Source: Microstegium vimineum (taxonomy: Eukaryota > Streptophyta > Magnoliopsida > Poales > Poaceae). Taken from it: a stretch of DNA of 64,000 nucleotides. The DNA is taken from assembly GCA_022036555.1 (NCBI GenBank), contig CM039129.1, positions 21,803,973-21,867,972 of the forward strand, in the 5' to 3' direction. A model generated the notes under the pieces. That model had not been told where the DNA came from. It saw only the letters and a list, made by a program, of their open reading frames with translations, and ran no database searches. The position numbers and the translations under genes are program-made. Below, piece by piece: positions 38,901 through 49,366 of the stretch; the stretch's first letter is position 1, and each line of letters begins with the position of its first letter.

Positions 38901-40418
38901 TGCTACGCTAGCCGGAAAACAAAACTTTTCGACCTCATAAACCAGGATCTACTGCTAGTTATAGGTTACGGGATTACCACTAGACGCGCAGGTGCAGCGG
39001 AAGACGACTTGATGTAGTCGTGCGCGTCGCAGCAGGTAGTGCAGTTGCGTGGTCGTCCGTCAAAACGTCCCCTTCGCGCGGTTCGTCCTTGTGCTCAAGA
39101 TGCAGCACCTCCGAGGAATCCCACACGTGCAGGGAGGAAGCGTTGCGCCTCCGGACTGCTAGGTCCGCGAGGAGCAAAAGGCGCGAGCGTGGGGAGGCGA
39201 CGACGGCTGCCAAAAGGCGTGGATCAATATCGCCCCGCGCCCACCCCTTGCTTATATAGGCGTCCTGACGAGCTCCCACGTTGGAGGCCCATTAGTAACC
39301 CTAAACCTAGTCTAATTCGGGTCCAACCCGAATTAGGCTTCCAGCCCTTTAAGCGTGCGACCCTATGGGCTCACGCATACATAGACATGGCCCAAGTACT
39401 CTTACTCGACCAATAGTTGATAGCGGCCTCTAGCAAGGCGTGTCAACTCCTATGCATATGCTATGATCATATCAGACGAACCACTATTGATGAGGACATC
39501 CTCCATTATTACCCGTTGGCAAAGACGCAACAAATAATGGGCTAAGTGGCCCAGTTGTAGTCGGGCGGCGAACGTGTGAGCCTCTGAATAATCCCACCTT
39601 GCTTAGCTTGGGAGAAGGAAGCCACCTTAAAAGGGAGAGCCACCCTTCCCCTATTAGACTAGTCTTTTAGGGAGATTGGGCCTTTCTCCGAGTGGGTGTG
39701 CCTAAGAACTGTTGGGGTCCAGGCAACCTCAATTTATCGGGCCTCGGCCAACCCCACCTGGGCCGGATGTATCAACTATGACCATGTACAAGTTATTCCC
39801 TTTGCAACTCGATATATGGTTCAACTCGTGGGTTAACACTTAACCCAAGCACGGCCATGCATTTGTTGATCCAATCACATGAGTGATCCAGTGATATCTC
39901 TCTCACGAAGAGAGGGGCAAATTCCATCTTGATTGTCTATGTCTCACAGCATGTTTCCCGACCACCCAAGGACCACCTTTATAACTACCCAATAACGGAG
40001 TAGCGTTTGATAGTCCCTAAGTAGATCGTTTCACATCTTGAGTACATACCACAATCTCAGGTCTAAGGACATAACGTACATGACATGAATAGAGACTTTC
40101 TCTTGTTGGGTCAGTCCAGCCTACATGTCTCACATGTGCCCACATTATTAGTTTGACATCTCCATGTCTATGACTTGTGAAACATAGCCATCAACTAATA
40201 CATGTGCTGGTCTAATATTCAAGTGTGCTCTTACAAGAATGCCGACCAGGGACAACTTTTAGAATAACCATTCAGGTAATTGAGTTCCACAAACAATTCA
40301 CACAATCGTCAATCAATACTCATTGTCTATAATGGATATTCAAAGAACAATTTATTAATCATGGATACAATCGGAATATAATCATCTACATGATTAGCTC
40401 TAGGGCATATTCCTAACA
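38901..40418 (-). mobile_element. Probable solo LTR of a Ty1/copia (Angela-like) element in S gag
   Basis: On the minus strand it starts TGTTAGGAATATGCCCTAGA at 40418, the outer LTR sequence usual for Angela-type elements, and ends ...GCGTAGCA at 38901 (1518 bp). No primer-binding site, gag or pol is present, so it looks like the product of LTR-LTR recombination. Flanks are GAGGT on the left and GGTTT on the right; the gag text would re-join as ATACGAGGTTTCACTTG, so the target-site duplication is imperfect. Confidence 0.7.
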
Positions 40419-40889
40419 GGTTTCACTTGTGATGCCTCACTAATGGTGGAAAATGAAACCCTCAAGAAGGAGGTTACAAAGCTTAATCACTCCCTAGCTA
40501 AGGCTTATGGAGGTGAGGACCGCTTGCTTATGTGCTTGGGTAGCCAAAGAGTATCTCTCTACAAAGAGGGATTGGGCTATACCCGCAAGAAAGGTAAGGC
40601 CGCTTTTGCTCCTCACAAGACTCGTTTTGTGAAGAACACTAGTAGCTATTGCAAAAGTTGCAAGCAAGTTGGTCACAATGAGCAATCATGCAAGAACAAG
40701 AAGGCCAAGAAATACATATCCTCTATTAGAGTTGATTCATTATATGTTCTTTCCAAAGGTACTAATGGTGTTCATGCCAAGTTTGTTGGTGCACCATGGA
40801 TGGCTTCCAAGAAGTCCATTTGGGTACCAAAATCCTTGGAAACTAACCTTGGAGGACCCAAGCAAGTTTGGGTACCTAAAAAGAATTGA
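40419..40889 (+). pseudogene. S gag, 3' part
   Basis: Continues gag: MVENETLKKEVTKLNHSLA, AYGGEDRLLMCLGSQRVSL, the second zinc knuckle CKSCKQVGHNEQSC, then WVPKSLETNLGGPKQVWVPK and a stop. Confidence 0.85.
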
Positions 40890-42645
40890 TCTCTCTTGTA
40901 GGTCAATTACAAAGCCGGAGGGAGGCATTGAGTGCTTGATAGTGGGTGCACTCAACACATGACCGAAGATGGAAGGATGTTCAACTCAATCAACCAAGAT
41001 AGTGATCATGGCTTTGATAGTATCACTTTTGGTGACAATGGCAAAGGCAAGGTGAAAGGACTTGGAAAGATTGCTATCTCCAATGATCTAAGCATTAGCA
41101 ATGTGCTTCTAGTTGAAAGGCTTGAGTTCAACTTATTATAGGTTGCCCAATTATGTGATCTCGGTTTCAAGTGCATATTTGGAGTGGAGGATGTGGAAAT
41201 CATAAGTGTGGATGACTCTAATATGATCTTCAAGGGATTCTGGTATGAGAACCTATATCTTGTGGATTTCAATGCTAGTGAGACTCAGCTCTCAACTTGT
41301 CTCATCACCAAATCAAGCATGGGTTGGCTATGACATAGAAGACTTGGACATGTTGGCATGAAGCAATTGAACAAGTTAGTCAAGCATGATCTTGTGAGAG
41401 GCTTGAAGGATGTCACATTTGAGAAGGACAAGCTATGTAGTGCATGTCAAGCCGGAAAGCAAGTTAGCAACACTCATCCAAAGAAGAACATCATGAGTAC
41501 AAGCAAAGCATTTGAACTTTTTGCACATGTATCTCTTTGGTCCAACTACATATGCAAGCATTGGTGGAAACAAGTATGGATTTGTGATAGTAGATGAGTT
41601 CACAAGATACACATGGGTATTCTTCTTGAGTGACAAGAGTGACACATTTGATATCTTCAAGTCATTTGTCAAGAGGTGCCAAAATGAGTTTGAAACAACT
41701 ATCAAGAGAGTAAGAAGTGACAATGGGAGTGAGTTCAAGAACACAAGAGTTGATGAACTTTGTGATGACTTTGGGATCAACCATCAATTCTCTCCAAAGT
41801 ACACTCCACAATCAAATGGGATAGTTGAAAGAAAGAATAGAACTTTGATTGACATGGAAAGATCAATGTTGAGTGAATACAATGTTAGTCATTCCTTTTG
41901 GGCTGAAGTTATTAATACGGCTTGCTACTCTAGCAACCATCTCTATTGTCATGGGATGCTTGAGAAGACTCCATATGAGCTATTGAATGGAAGAAAGCCA
42001 AACATTACTTACTTTTGGGTATTTGGGTGCAAATGCTATATATTGAAGAAAGGCTTGTAGGCTAAGCAAGTTTGAAAAGAAATGTGATAAAGGTTTTCTA
42101 CTTGGTTACTCTACATCAAGCAAGGCTTATAGAGTTTGGAACTTATCTAGTGGAATTCTTGAGGAAGTCATGATGTGGAATTTGATGAAACTCAAGGCTC
42201 TCAAGATGAACAAGAAAACTTGGATGATGTGAGAGGTGACAAATTGGTCAATGCAATGAAAGATATGGATATTGGTGATATTAGACCAAGACAAGTCCAA
42301 GATGAAGATGAGGATCAAGTGAACATTCCAAGTGATAAAGCTAGTGGTTCTCCAACTCAAGATCAAGCAAGTACTAGTGAAGCTCAAGTTCAAGATCAAC
42401 AAGAGGCTAGTCCATCATCATCTGAACCGATTGTGCAAGATTCCCACATGCAAGTGCTCCAACCAACCAACATTGCAAGAGATCATCCTCTAGATCAAGT
42501 TATTGGAGGCATTCAATGTGGTGTTCAAACAAGATCAAGATTGGCTTCATTTTGTGAGCATTACTCTTTTGTCTCATCATTTGAGCCAACCAAGATTGAT
42601 GAAGCTTTGAAGGATGTGGATTGGATAAATTCCATGCATGAAGAG
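40890..42645 (+). pseudogene. S protease, gag-pre-integrase and integrase
   Basis: VLDSGCTQHMTEDGRMF is the aspartic-protease DSG motif. A gag-pre-integrase zinc finger follows (HRRLGHVGMKQLNKLVKHD, CSACQAGKQ). The integrase core has a shifted frame (41512 onwards). The first catalytic Asp is lost (HMYLFGPTTYAS where HMDLFGPT is usual), but VRSDNGSEF (Asp) and TPQSNGIVERKNRTL (Glu) remain. Several stops and frameshifts occur (near 40887, 41140, 41330, 41590, 42060, 42170). An acidic Gln/Asp/Ser-rich linker runs to the T2 insertion at SMHEEC. Confidence 0.85.
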
Positions 42646-44811
42646 TGTTGACACAAAAAGCGTCAGATCTGTGAACACCTCGGGCTATTACCCAAAGCTC
42701 GGTATTCCGGAGGCGTGCCAGTCGATTTGACCAATCAATCGACAAGGATGATAACTATGACAAACTGAACGAGACGACAGCGATGCGCCCGGACGTCAAG
42801 GCTCAGATTGATCAAGGATAACTATGATGAGGACATCACCGGCTTAGATATGACCATGCCAACCACTTCTATACCAAAGGTGAAACCATTCTATATGAGG
42901 TTTATCATTGTTACATTTGATGAATGGGTGCTGCACTATGAAGTGTGTATGTTTTCATTTTCAGAATTGCTTACATGGATCAAGGAAGGGTTAGATTGCA
43001 TATGGAAAGCATGGATGGTCAATGAAGTTGATTGGGGACCAAATCCAAGTGTTCCTAACGTTCTCCACCAGGCCACCACGTCACATTGGATCCAAGGAAA
43101 CAAAGAGTCCAAGTCCAACACGTTTTGGAAAGTTCAATTCGGACTGCAGAAGAGTCCAAACTTGCGACGGTTGCCACGACTTCATACGGACTCCGATTGG
43201 GACGTTATAGAACTTTTTGGAAAGCTTATTAAGTCTACTTTCCAATGGGTCCGGACTCATACCTATATCCTATCAGATGCGTGCGCAGTAGACAATTTAA
43301 TACCGAGATCTTTTCTGCCAACGGTGCTGCGTCACCCTATTTTGGGCCGATGGCCCGTGTATCAAGTTGAGTCCATTAGGGACTCATCCTAGGGTTGTAG
43401 GACGACACTAGGACCCTTGTGGTCGTCCTCCCTCCTCCTTATATCCCTCTAGAGCCGCCACAAACAGATTGGGTTTTGTTTAGATGAAAGTTTAGCTGCT
43501 GCTACTTCCTTGTAGACGCGTGTGTCGACTAGACCATCCGTTCTACTTGATTCGGAACCCCACCTTCATGTGTATCACATCTGATCCTTCATCTCTTATT
43601 TGCAATTGAGTGCTTGTTCTACTTGTTCTTGCTTGTTCTTCGATTGCTTGCAGGAATAACCCTAGTGGTTTGGTTGGTTGTGATAAACAAGATCGTGAGC
43701 AACCGCTGGATTTGGTGTATCGATCGCTAAGGCGCAGCGTCCTTGGATGGTTGTAGTCGGATCGTGAACGTCTCTCCAGTCAAATCGTAGTTATCTATCT
43801 CCACCGAAAGATCGGGACACCCATACTCTCATCAAACTAGAGCAGAGCTGAACGAGGCAAACAGCGATGCGCCCGGATTGCCAAAGCTCAGAGGTACTCC
43901 CACACGGAACTAGCAAGGATTTGACGGAGATCAGGGTGATGCAGCCCGTCAAAAGCTTGAAGAACTCGTTAATAACTACAGCTAATGCAGTAAAAGGGTA
44001 AATTGTGATAAAAAGTAGAATAAGATAAAATTGGTTTGTTTTTTGAATTGGATTGTCTATATTCCATAGCCCTCGGGCACATATTTATACTCCCGCATGG
44101 AGAGTTGTACACGACACATATCCTTTCTAAAACAAACTCCTACTTCTAAGGAAACTGACTTGCGCAGGAGCCGGATAACAATATTTATTTCCTAAACAAA
44201 TACACCTATTTTAAAGGAAAATAAACGACCCATGCAAGAGTCGGACTCAAACTACTATAATAATACTGGCACAAGACACCAGTTTCCTTATACTTCTTTT
44301 CGATGGAAACTTTCCATCGGCAGATCCCTTTAATCCGCGCCTTCCTCCTTTTGACCACCGGTAACCTTCTGCTGCCACCAAGCGCTAAGTTACGCCCATT
44401 GGCATCGGCAACACTTTCCTGATCAGCAATCGGCAACATTTCCGATTAGCGACCTTGTGCTGGTAACTCACCCATCGGCAATCGGTAATGACCCTTTCAT
44501 CGGCAGTTGGTAATGACCCCTTATCGGCAATCGGCAAGGACCCTTCATCGGCAATCGACAATAGCAGCTCATCGGCAATCGGCAATGACTCTTCATCGGC
44601 CATCGGGAATGACTCTTCATCGGCAATCAGCTTCAGCAAGACTTCACCAATTAACCTTTGTCGGCAAAGATCACCCAGCCTTCATCGGCAACACACTTAG
44701 TCTTCCCACAACACTCTTCCATCGGCAATATCGACCCGATGCCGATGGAGAACGACCGCTGACCAGTCAAGCCTCAGCCCATTTGACACGTGTCGAAAAA
44801 CGGTGTCAACA
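42646..44811 (-). repeat. T2 3' LTR (left copy), carrying a solo LTR
   Basis: 2166 bp, of which 1010 bp (42825-43834) plus a 5-bp duplication are a later insertion. The remaining ~1.15 kb is close to the right LTR, differing at about 20 sites by eye. 44,320-44,755 is packed with ATCGGCA words. Confidence 0.9.
42825..43834 (+). mobile_element. Solo LTR inside the T2 left LTR
   Basis: Ends TGATGAGGACATC...ACTCTCATCA with the perfect target-site duplication AACTA (42820-42824 and 43835-43839). The right T2 LTR shows the empty site (GGATAACTAGAGCAG at about 53200). No internal sequence is present. A TTATATCC promoter-like site lies near 43438 and a C/T-rich transcribed part follows on the plus strand. 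The family is not identified. Confidence 0.9.
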
Positions 44812-45233
44812 CATGCCCCCCAGTTTCAGAGTGTATAACACTTTACGTGTCGAAATTCTCTCCACTGTAGCCGTTGCTGTAGCCGTTACCTCCGAGATAG
44901 ATGTACGGTTTCCTCGATCCCCGCGTGTGGAATTGCATTTTAATAATAAAATCCCTCGATTGTAACATAAACAGTTGCAGACCACCTCGATCACCGCGCG
45001 TATCTACCGCGGGCCCCTCCACATTCCTGCACAATGTGAAACAGAACCCCAAAATGCCCCTGAGCAGGCTTATAAAAGTTACCGGGGTCCACACTACTTT
45101 TCACCTTGAGTCCACTTTCACTTTCACCTTCCTGCCGTCGTCTTCAACCTCCAACCGCTCCGAAGAACACGAACCCGAGCAACAGTACTCTCCCGTAATC
45201 CAAGGACGAACTGCAAGCACTCCCTCGACTCCG
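44812..45233 (+). promoter_or_regulatory. Promoter and 5' UTR of the T2 antisense gene
   Basis: TATAAAA at 45070-45076 on the plus strand lies about 160 bp before the first coding ATG, leaving room for a 5' UTR of about 130 nt. The leader continues the TTCACCTTG...CTTTCACCTTCC C/T-rich run typical after plant transcription starts. The site is inside the internal region, not in the LTR, so the gene seems to have its own promoter. Confidence 0.6.
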
Positions 45234-48200
45234 ATGGCAATCCAAGTTGACATCCCCAAGGTGAGACCTATTTCCTTCCCAATCCAACCTTCTGCTGGTA
45301 CTTTTCTCGCACAAATCTGGATTTATCCCCGTTCCTTTTCTATTTTTTCCTCTTCTTTCCTTCGAACTCTAGGAGCTGTACAACAAAGTAGTGATCCCAC
45401 TTACTGGTTCCACCTTTAGCTGTTTAGGCCCCATGGGCAATCCGGATCCCAGCTACATAATCAACGCAGAAACCAACCGAATCCCCTTCAGATCTGAATG
45501 TTTTGGTTTAGGACTGTGGAAGGATGTTTTCCGATCATGGCCCAAGCCCACTAAGGGGTGGAAAAACTGGTATCTCAGGATTGCCAGGGCGCAACAAGTT
45601 TACTGGCAAGAGCGCAGCTTGGACCAATGTATCAGGCTTTCCATTGCTGATATAGAGAAGAACGAGAACATGTTAATAGTTGCTTCTTACTTTTGGTCGG
45701 ACACCTTGAATGCTTTCTTATTCCGACATGGACCAGCCACCCCCACTCTTGTCGATGTCCACATGCTGACCGGCCTAGACATCTCCTCTGCCGACACCTT
45801 CTCCTTATTCAATAGGAAAGCCGAGCACAGAGTAAATACTCGGAACATTGGCGGTTGGACGGGTTACATTCAGGAATACCAGAAAACGAGATCGGTAAAC
45901 CAGAGAGAGCATGCTACCTTCCTGAACATGTGGCTGGATAAATTCATCTTTTGTGGTAGGGCAGTTGGACCTACGACCATGTATCTTCCAGCAGCTGAGC
46001 TGTTTGCCGATGGGACAAGACTTCCCCTGGGCAGATATCGTCTAGGATCGGTATATCGTCTTCTCCATCAAGTATCCCAGAAGTTACTGCTAGGTGAGCA
46101 CATCGGCAACCTTGGAGGCCCCTGGTGGTTCGTCAACATGTGGCTGAACGCACATATGCAGAAAGTACTTCAACTTGACTTGTTCGCCCAACGTTTCCCG
46201 AGAGACATACCAGAAGACCACCAATGTGAGGAGGATGAATCGGCAACTCGCCCTCCACTCAACTTTGGAGAGGCCACTATAGTACTGCCCGGGACCGATG
46301 CCGATGCGGAGCAATTCGGTCTATTTTTTCAGAAGTTTTACAATGGAATTCCTGCCACAGAACGGCTCTGGTGGCCATATGCCGATGAAGACAGCTAGTT
46401 CCCACTATTGTTTAACCTTACCGATGGGAATGTACCTGAAAACCAGATAATCATGAAGGCCAGCATCACTCCTCGAGCTATCCCAGTGAACATCTTTGGA
46501 TTGGGAAAGAATGCTCCTCCATCATTTGAGTTTTACTGCCCATCGGTAGCGGCAAGACAACTGGCGTTCGGCCAACTGCCGATCAAGCTTTGTTACTCCA
46601 AGGTAGTGCAGCCTAGGCAGACATTCTCTAGTGCTCTGGACTGGAACAAGGTTGTCAACCTTCCTGCCGATGCCGATGTATCAGATCTTGACTTGTCCTC
46701 CTGGTCACCAACCTCCTTTATTACCAACGAGTACAAGTCTTGGTGGCAAGAATGGAGGTGTCAACTGTTCGCCAAATCGTCGCACTACTATTGGCACATG
46801 ATCGATGCCGATCATATCATCCCCGATGGCGCAGTAAGTCCTCATTCCGATGCATTCCTCACTTTTAACATCGCCATCGGTATTTAACCTTCTTGCGTTT
46901 GACAGGTTGATGACCCGATTCCTCCGATGAGCAAGAGCGGCAAGCCCTTCAAGCTTCGAATGATGAGTCCCGTATCACTCATCGGCAATAAAGCTCCCTC
47001 GTTGGCTGCCTTCATCCCTCGACAGGTACCCACACCGACACCTGTAAAAGCCAAGGCTACATCGGCCGCTGCTGCTGCCCTGACGCGGGTGTTTGCAGTA
47101 AACTCATCTTCCCTCATACCGATTATATACTGTTTAATCGGCAACATTTTCTTCGTATAACTTGCATTGAATATTTTCAGGCTATGAGGTCATCGGCAAC
47201 TGCCCCAAGCAAACAAGCACCTCCAAGTTCGGCTGCCGATGCCCCCCAGTCCTCGTCGAAACGGGCTGGATCTTCTTCCGCTGCCGCGCCAAGGAAGAAG
47301 AGGCGTTTGAGGCTGGCTAGCCCATCTTCGTCATCAGCACAAGTCGCACCACCAACTGTCGGCGCGTCATCGGCAGAAACTCCAACGGCCCCTATCCCAG
47401 ATCAACCGATGGACGACGTCTTCGGTCAGGAGGCAGTTCCATCCGCTGCAGCGGCAGAGGTGGAATCGGCATTGGCACCGTCAGCCGAAGCTCCCAACGA
47501 AGAAACCCCCATAATGGCGGCGGAGGTGGCATCGGCATCGGTACCATCAGCCGATGTCCCTAATGAGGCGGCTGTACCTACAGCAGCCAAAGCAACAGTA
47601 TCAGCACCGTCAGCCGAAGCTGCTGACAAGACAACTCCTGTCGTAGCAGCAAAGGAAATATCGGCATCGGTACCAACCGAAGACCCCGATGAAAGAGCTG
47701 CATCACCGCCACCACCAAGTATCACACCGGAAGCAACGCCAGCGACAATGCTATCATCACCGACAGCGTCGACTGCTCCTCTGGCAGAAGCCCAGTCATC
47801 GGCAACTGCTGCCGATTTTCAAGACGAGGCTGGGCCATCTAATATGCCAAGTCCTGGGCAAGATATCCGTTTCAAGATGGTAAGTTAATACTTGAAAATT
47901 CTAGTATAATCTTTCGATCGGCATATTTTAACCCTCTGTATTCAGGCCCAAGATTCTCCAGATAGTCTTTTCTCCTTCAGCCTCAACCCGCGGGACGAGG
48001 ATAGACGCCAAGACCCCCTCCAAGCAGACAGCCTATTTTCCTTCTCGGTTGACATACCCGATGACGAGGAGGAAGAGAGCTCTGTCCCAAGTCTATCGGC
48101 AGAGATCAAGACCAAGCTCGAGGCACTGCTTTCCTTGCTGCTACAAGACACATCCCAACTCATTCAAGACTCATCGGCAGCAAGGATTGCTTTCAAAGAC

Positions 48201-48689
48201 ATCCAAAGTCATCTCCCTGCCGATATGGCAGAAACCCTTCTCCAGGCAACCTTCCTCGACATCAAGCAAATTCAATACCAGCGGCTTTCCCGTTGCATTG
48301 CCGATAGGGCCGCTCAATCTAAGAGCGAGGAAGAGAAGCTTAAGTTCAAGAATATTGCCGATGAAAAGCACAAGGGCATCGGCCAGGCAGAAGCCTCCAT
48401 CAACGGCCTCAATCAAGAAATCACTCGGCTATCGGCCAAAAAAGAAGACCTGTTGGCCGAGTTACAAAAGGTTGAAGAGGACCTGACCGCAGCCAACCAG
48501 CAGAGAACCCAATTATCCGATGCCATCAGGGTTCTGCTGCAAGAGAGGGACCAGAACACCCGACAAGCCATCTCGTGGAAGAAAAAGATCAAGCCGGTCG
48601 AGGGCTTTGCCGATGCCGACGCCAAGGAGATGAACGAGATAGAACAGATTCGCCTGCGTGCGATATCGGTCATTCATTCCCTACTGTAA
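45234..48689 (+). CDS. Five-exon plant-mobile-domain (PMD) plus coiled-coil gene, antisense within T2; one premature stop
   Basis: Exons are 45234-45260, 45373-46833, 46906-47097, 47181-47879 and 47946-48689, all with GT-AG sites and phase 0, about 1040 codons. Residues ~10-500 form a plant mobile domain: GLWKDVFRSWPK, VASYFWSDTLNAFLFRHGPA, TPTLVDVHMLTGLDI, NIGGWTGYIQEY, GPWWFVNMWLNAHMQ. A Ala/Pro/Ser-rich segment of ~230 residues (basic RKKRRLRL near its start, a possible nuclear signal) and a long coiled coil (KSEEEKLKFKNIADEKHK, TRLSAKKEDLLAELQKVEED) follow. A TAG at 46396-46398 after PYADEDS interrupts exon 2; the frame is otherwise open. PMD proteins are known as host silencing factors (MAIN/MAIL1) and as transposon passengers; function here is unknown. 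An alternative donor at 47026 would shorten exon 3 in frame. Confidence 0.8.
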
Positions 48690-49366
48690 TTTATTTATCG
48701 TATCGGCGAAAATGTAACTCCGATACTTAATTCTGGGCCTTGTAATATAACGTCTACACGTTTTTACCGATGTATTATAATTTTCCCTTTCCTCGGCACC
48801 CAAACGAGCACGTCATGTGTCAACTCCTTCGAGAATTCCTGGAATGTATGCTTTGCTGGAGGCAGACTGTCTTATCCGATAGGAACTTGATTAGGAAACC
48901 ACTCCAGGCCTAGAATTCAATCCTGATCGGTAAAATCAATCTCCACGCTAGAGTACCATCGGCAAACTTGTTCACCCAGTCATCGGCAATCATCACCGAT
49001 ACCATAACTCATCAAGTCAGCTAAAATCCTGAGTAATCCCAACTTATTAACAGACCCTGGCATTTAGCCCGACTGTAACAATAATCGGCAATGAGGCTCC
49101 ATACTTCCATCGGATCAGAATTAGAACAATGCCGACAGACCCACCAAAGAGTACGAGGAGGAACTCCCAGAACGCGTGCACCGCACATTTAGTCATCGCA
49201 AGCGCGGCAGAATCATTCTTACAACCATCTTCTGGCAGTTAACGAACCTATCGGCAATACGGCGTCCCATACTCAAACCATCGGTAGGTGCCCCCAAGTA
49301 TAATAACTGAAATCGCCAGTTTGCCGATTGCAGCCTTCAAGCCAACAGGTCCATGATTGACCTCGA
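48690..49366. other. T2 non-coding spacer between convergent gag and antisense gene
   Basis: The two frames converge here (gag ends at 49367, the antisense gene at 48689). The spacer is rich in ATCGGCAA/TTGCCGAT words, has the antisense gene's probable 3' UTR (TTGTAATATAACG near 48740), and has no coding pattern. Confidence 0.6.

Noticed and set aside
39020..39416. Open frames at the left end of the probable solo LTR in S gag
   Set aside because: GC-rich LTR sequence with overlapping frames on both strands and no domain.
44320..44760. ATCGGCA-rich LTR block considered as a simple microsatellite
   Set aside because: Spacing between motif copies is irregular and the motif also pervades coding and spacer DNA far outside the block.
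47426..47725. Minus-strand frame opposite exon 4 of the T2 antisense gene
   Set aside because: Low-complexity mirror of the Ala/Ser/Pro-rich coding strand with no own signals.
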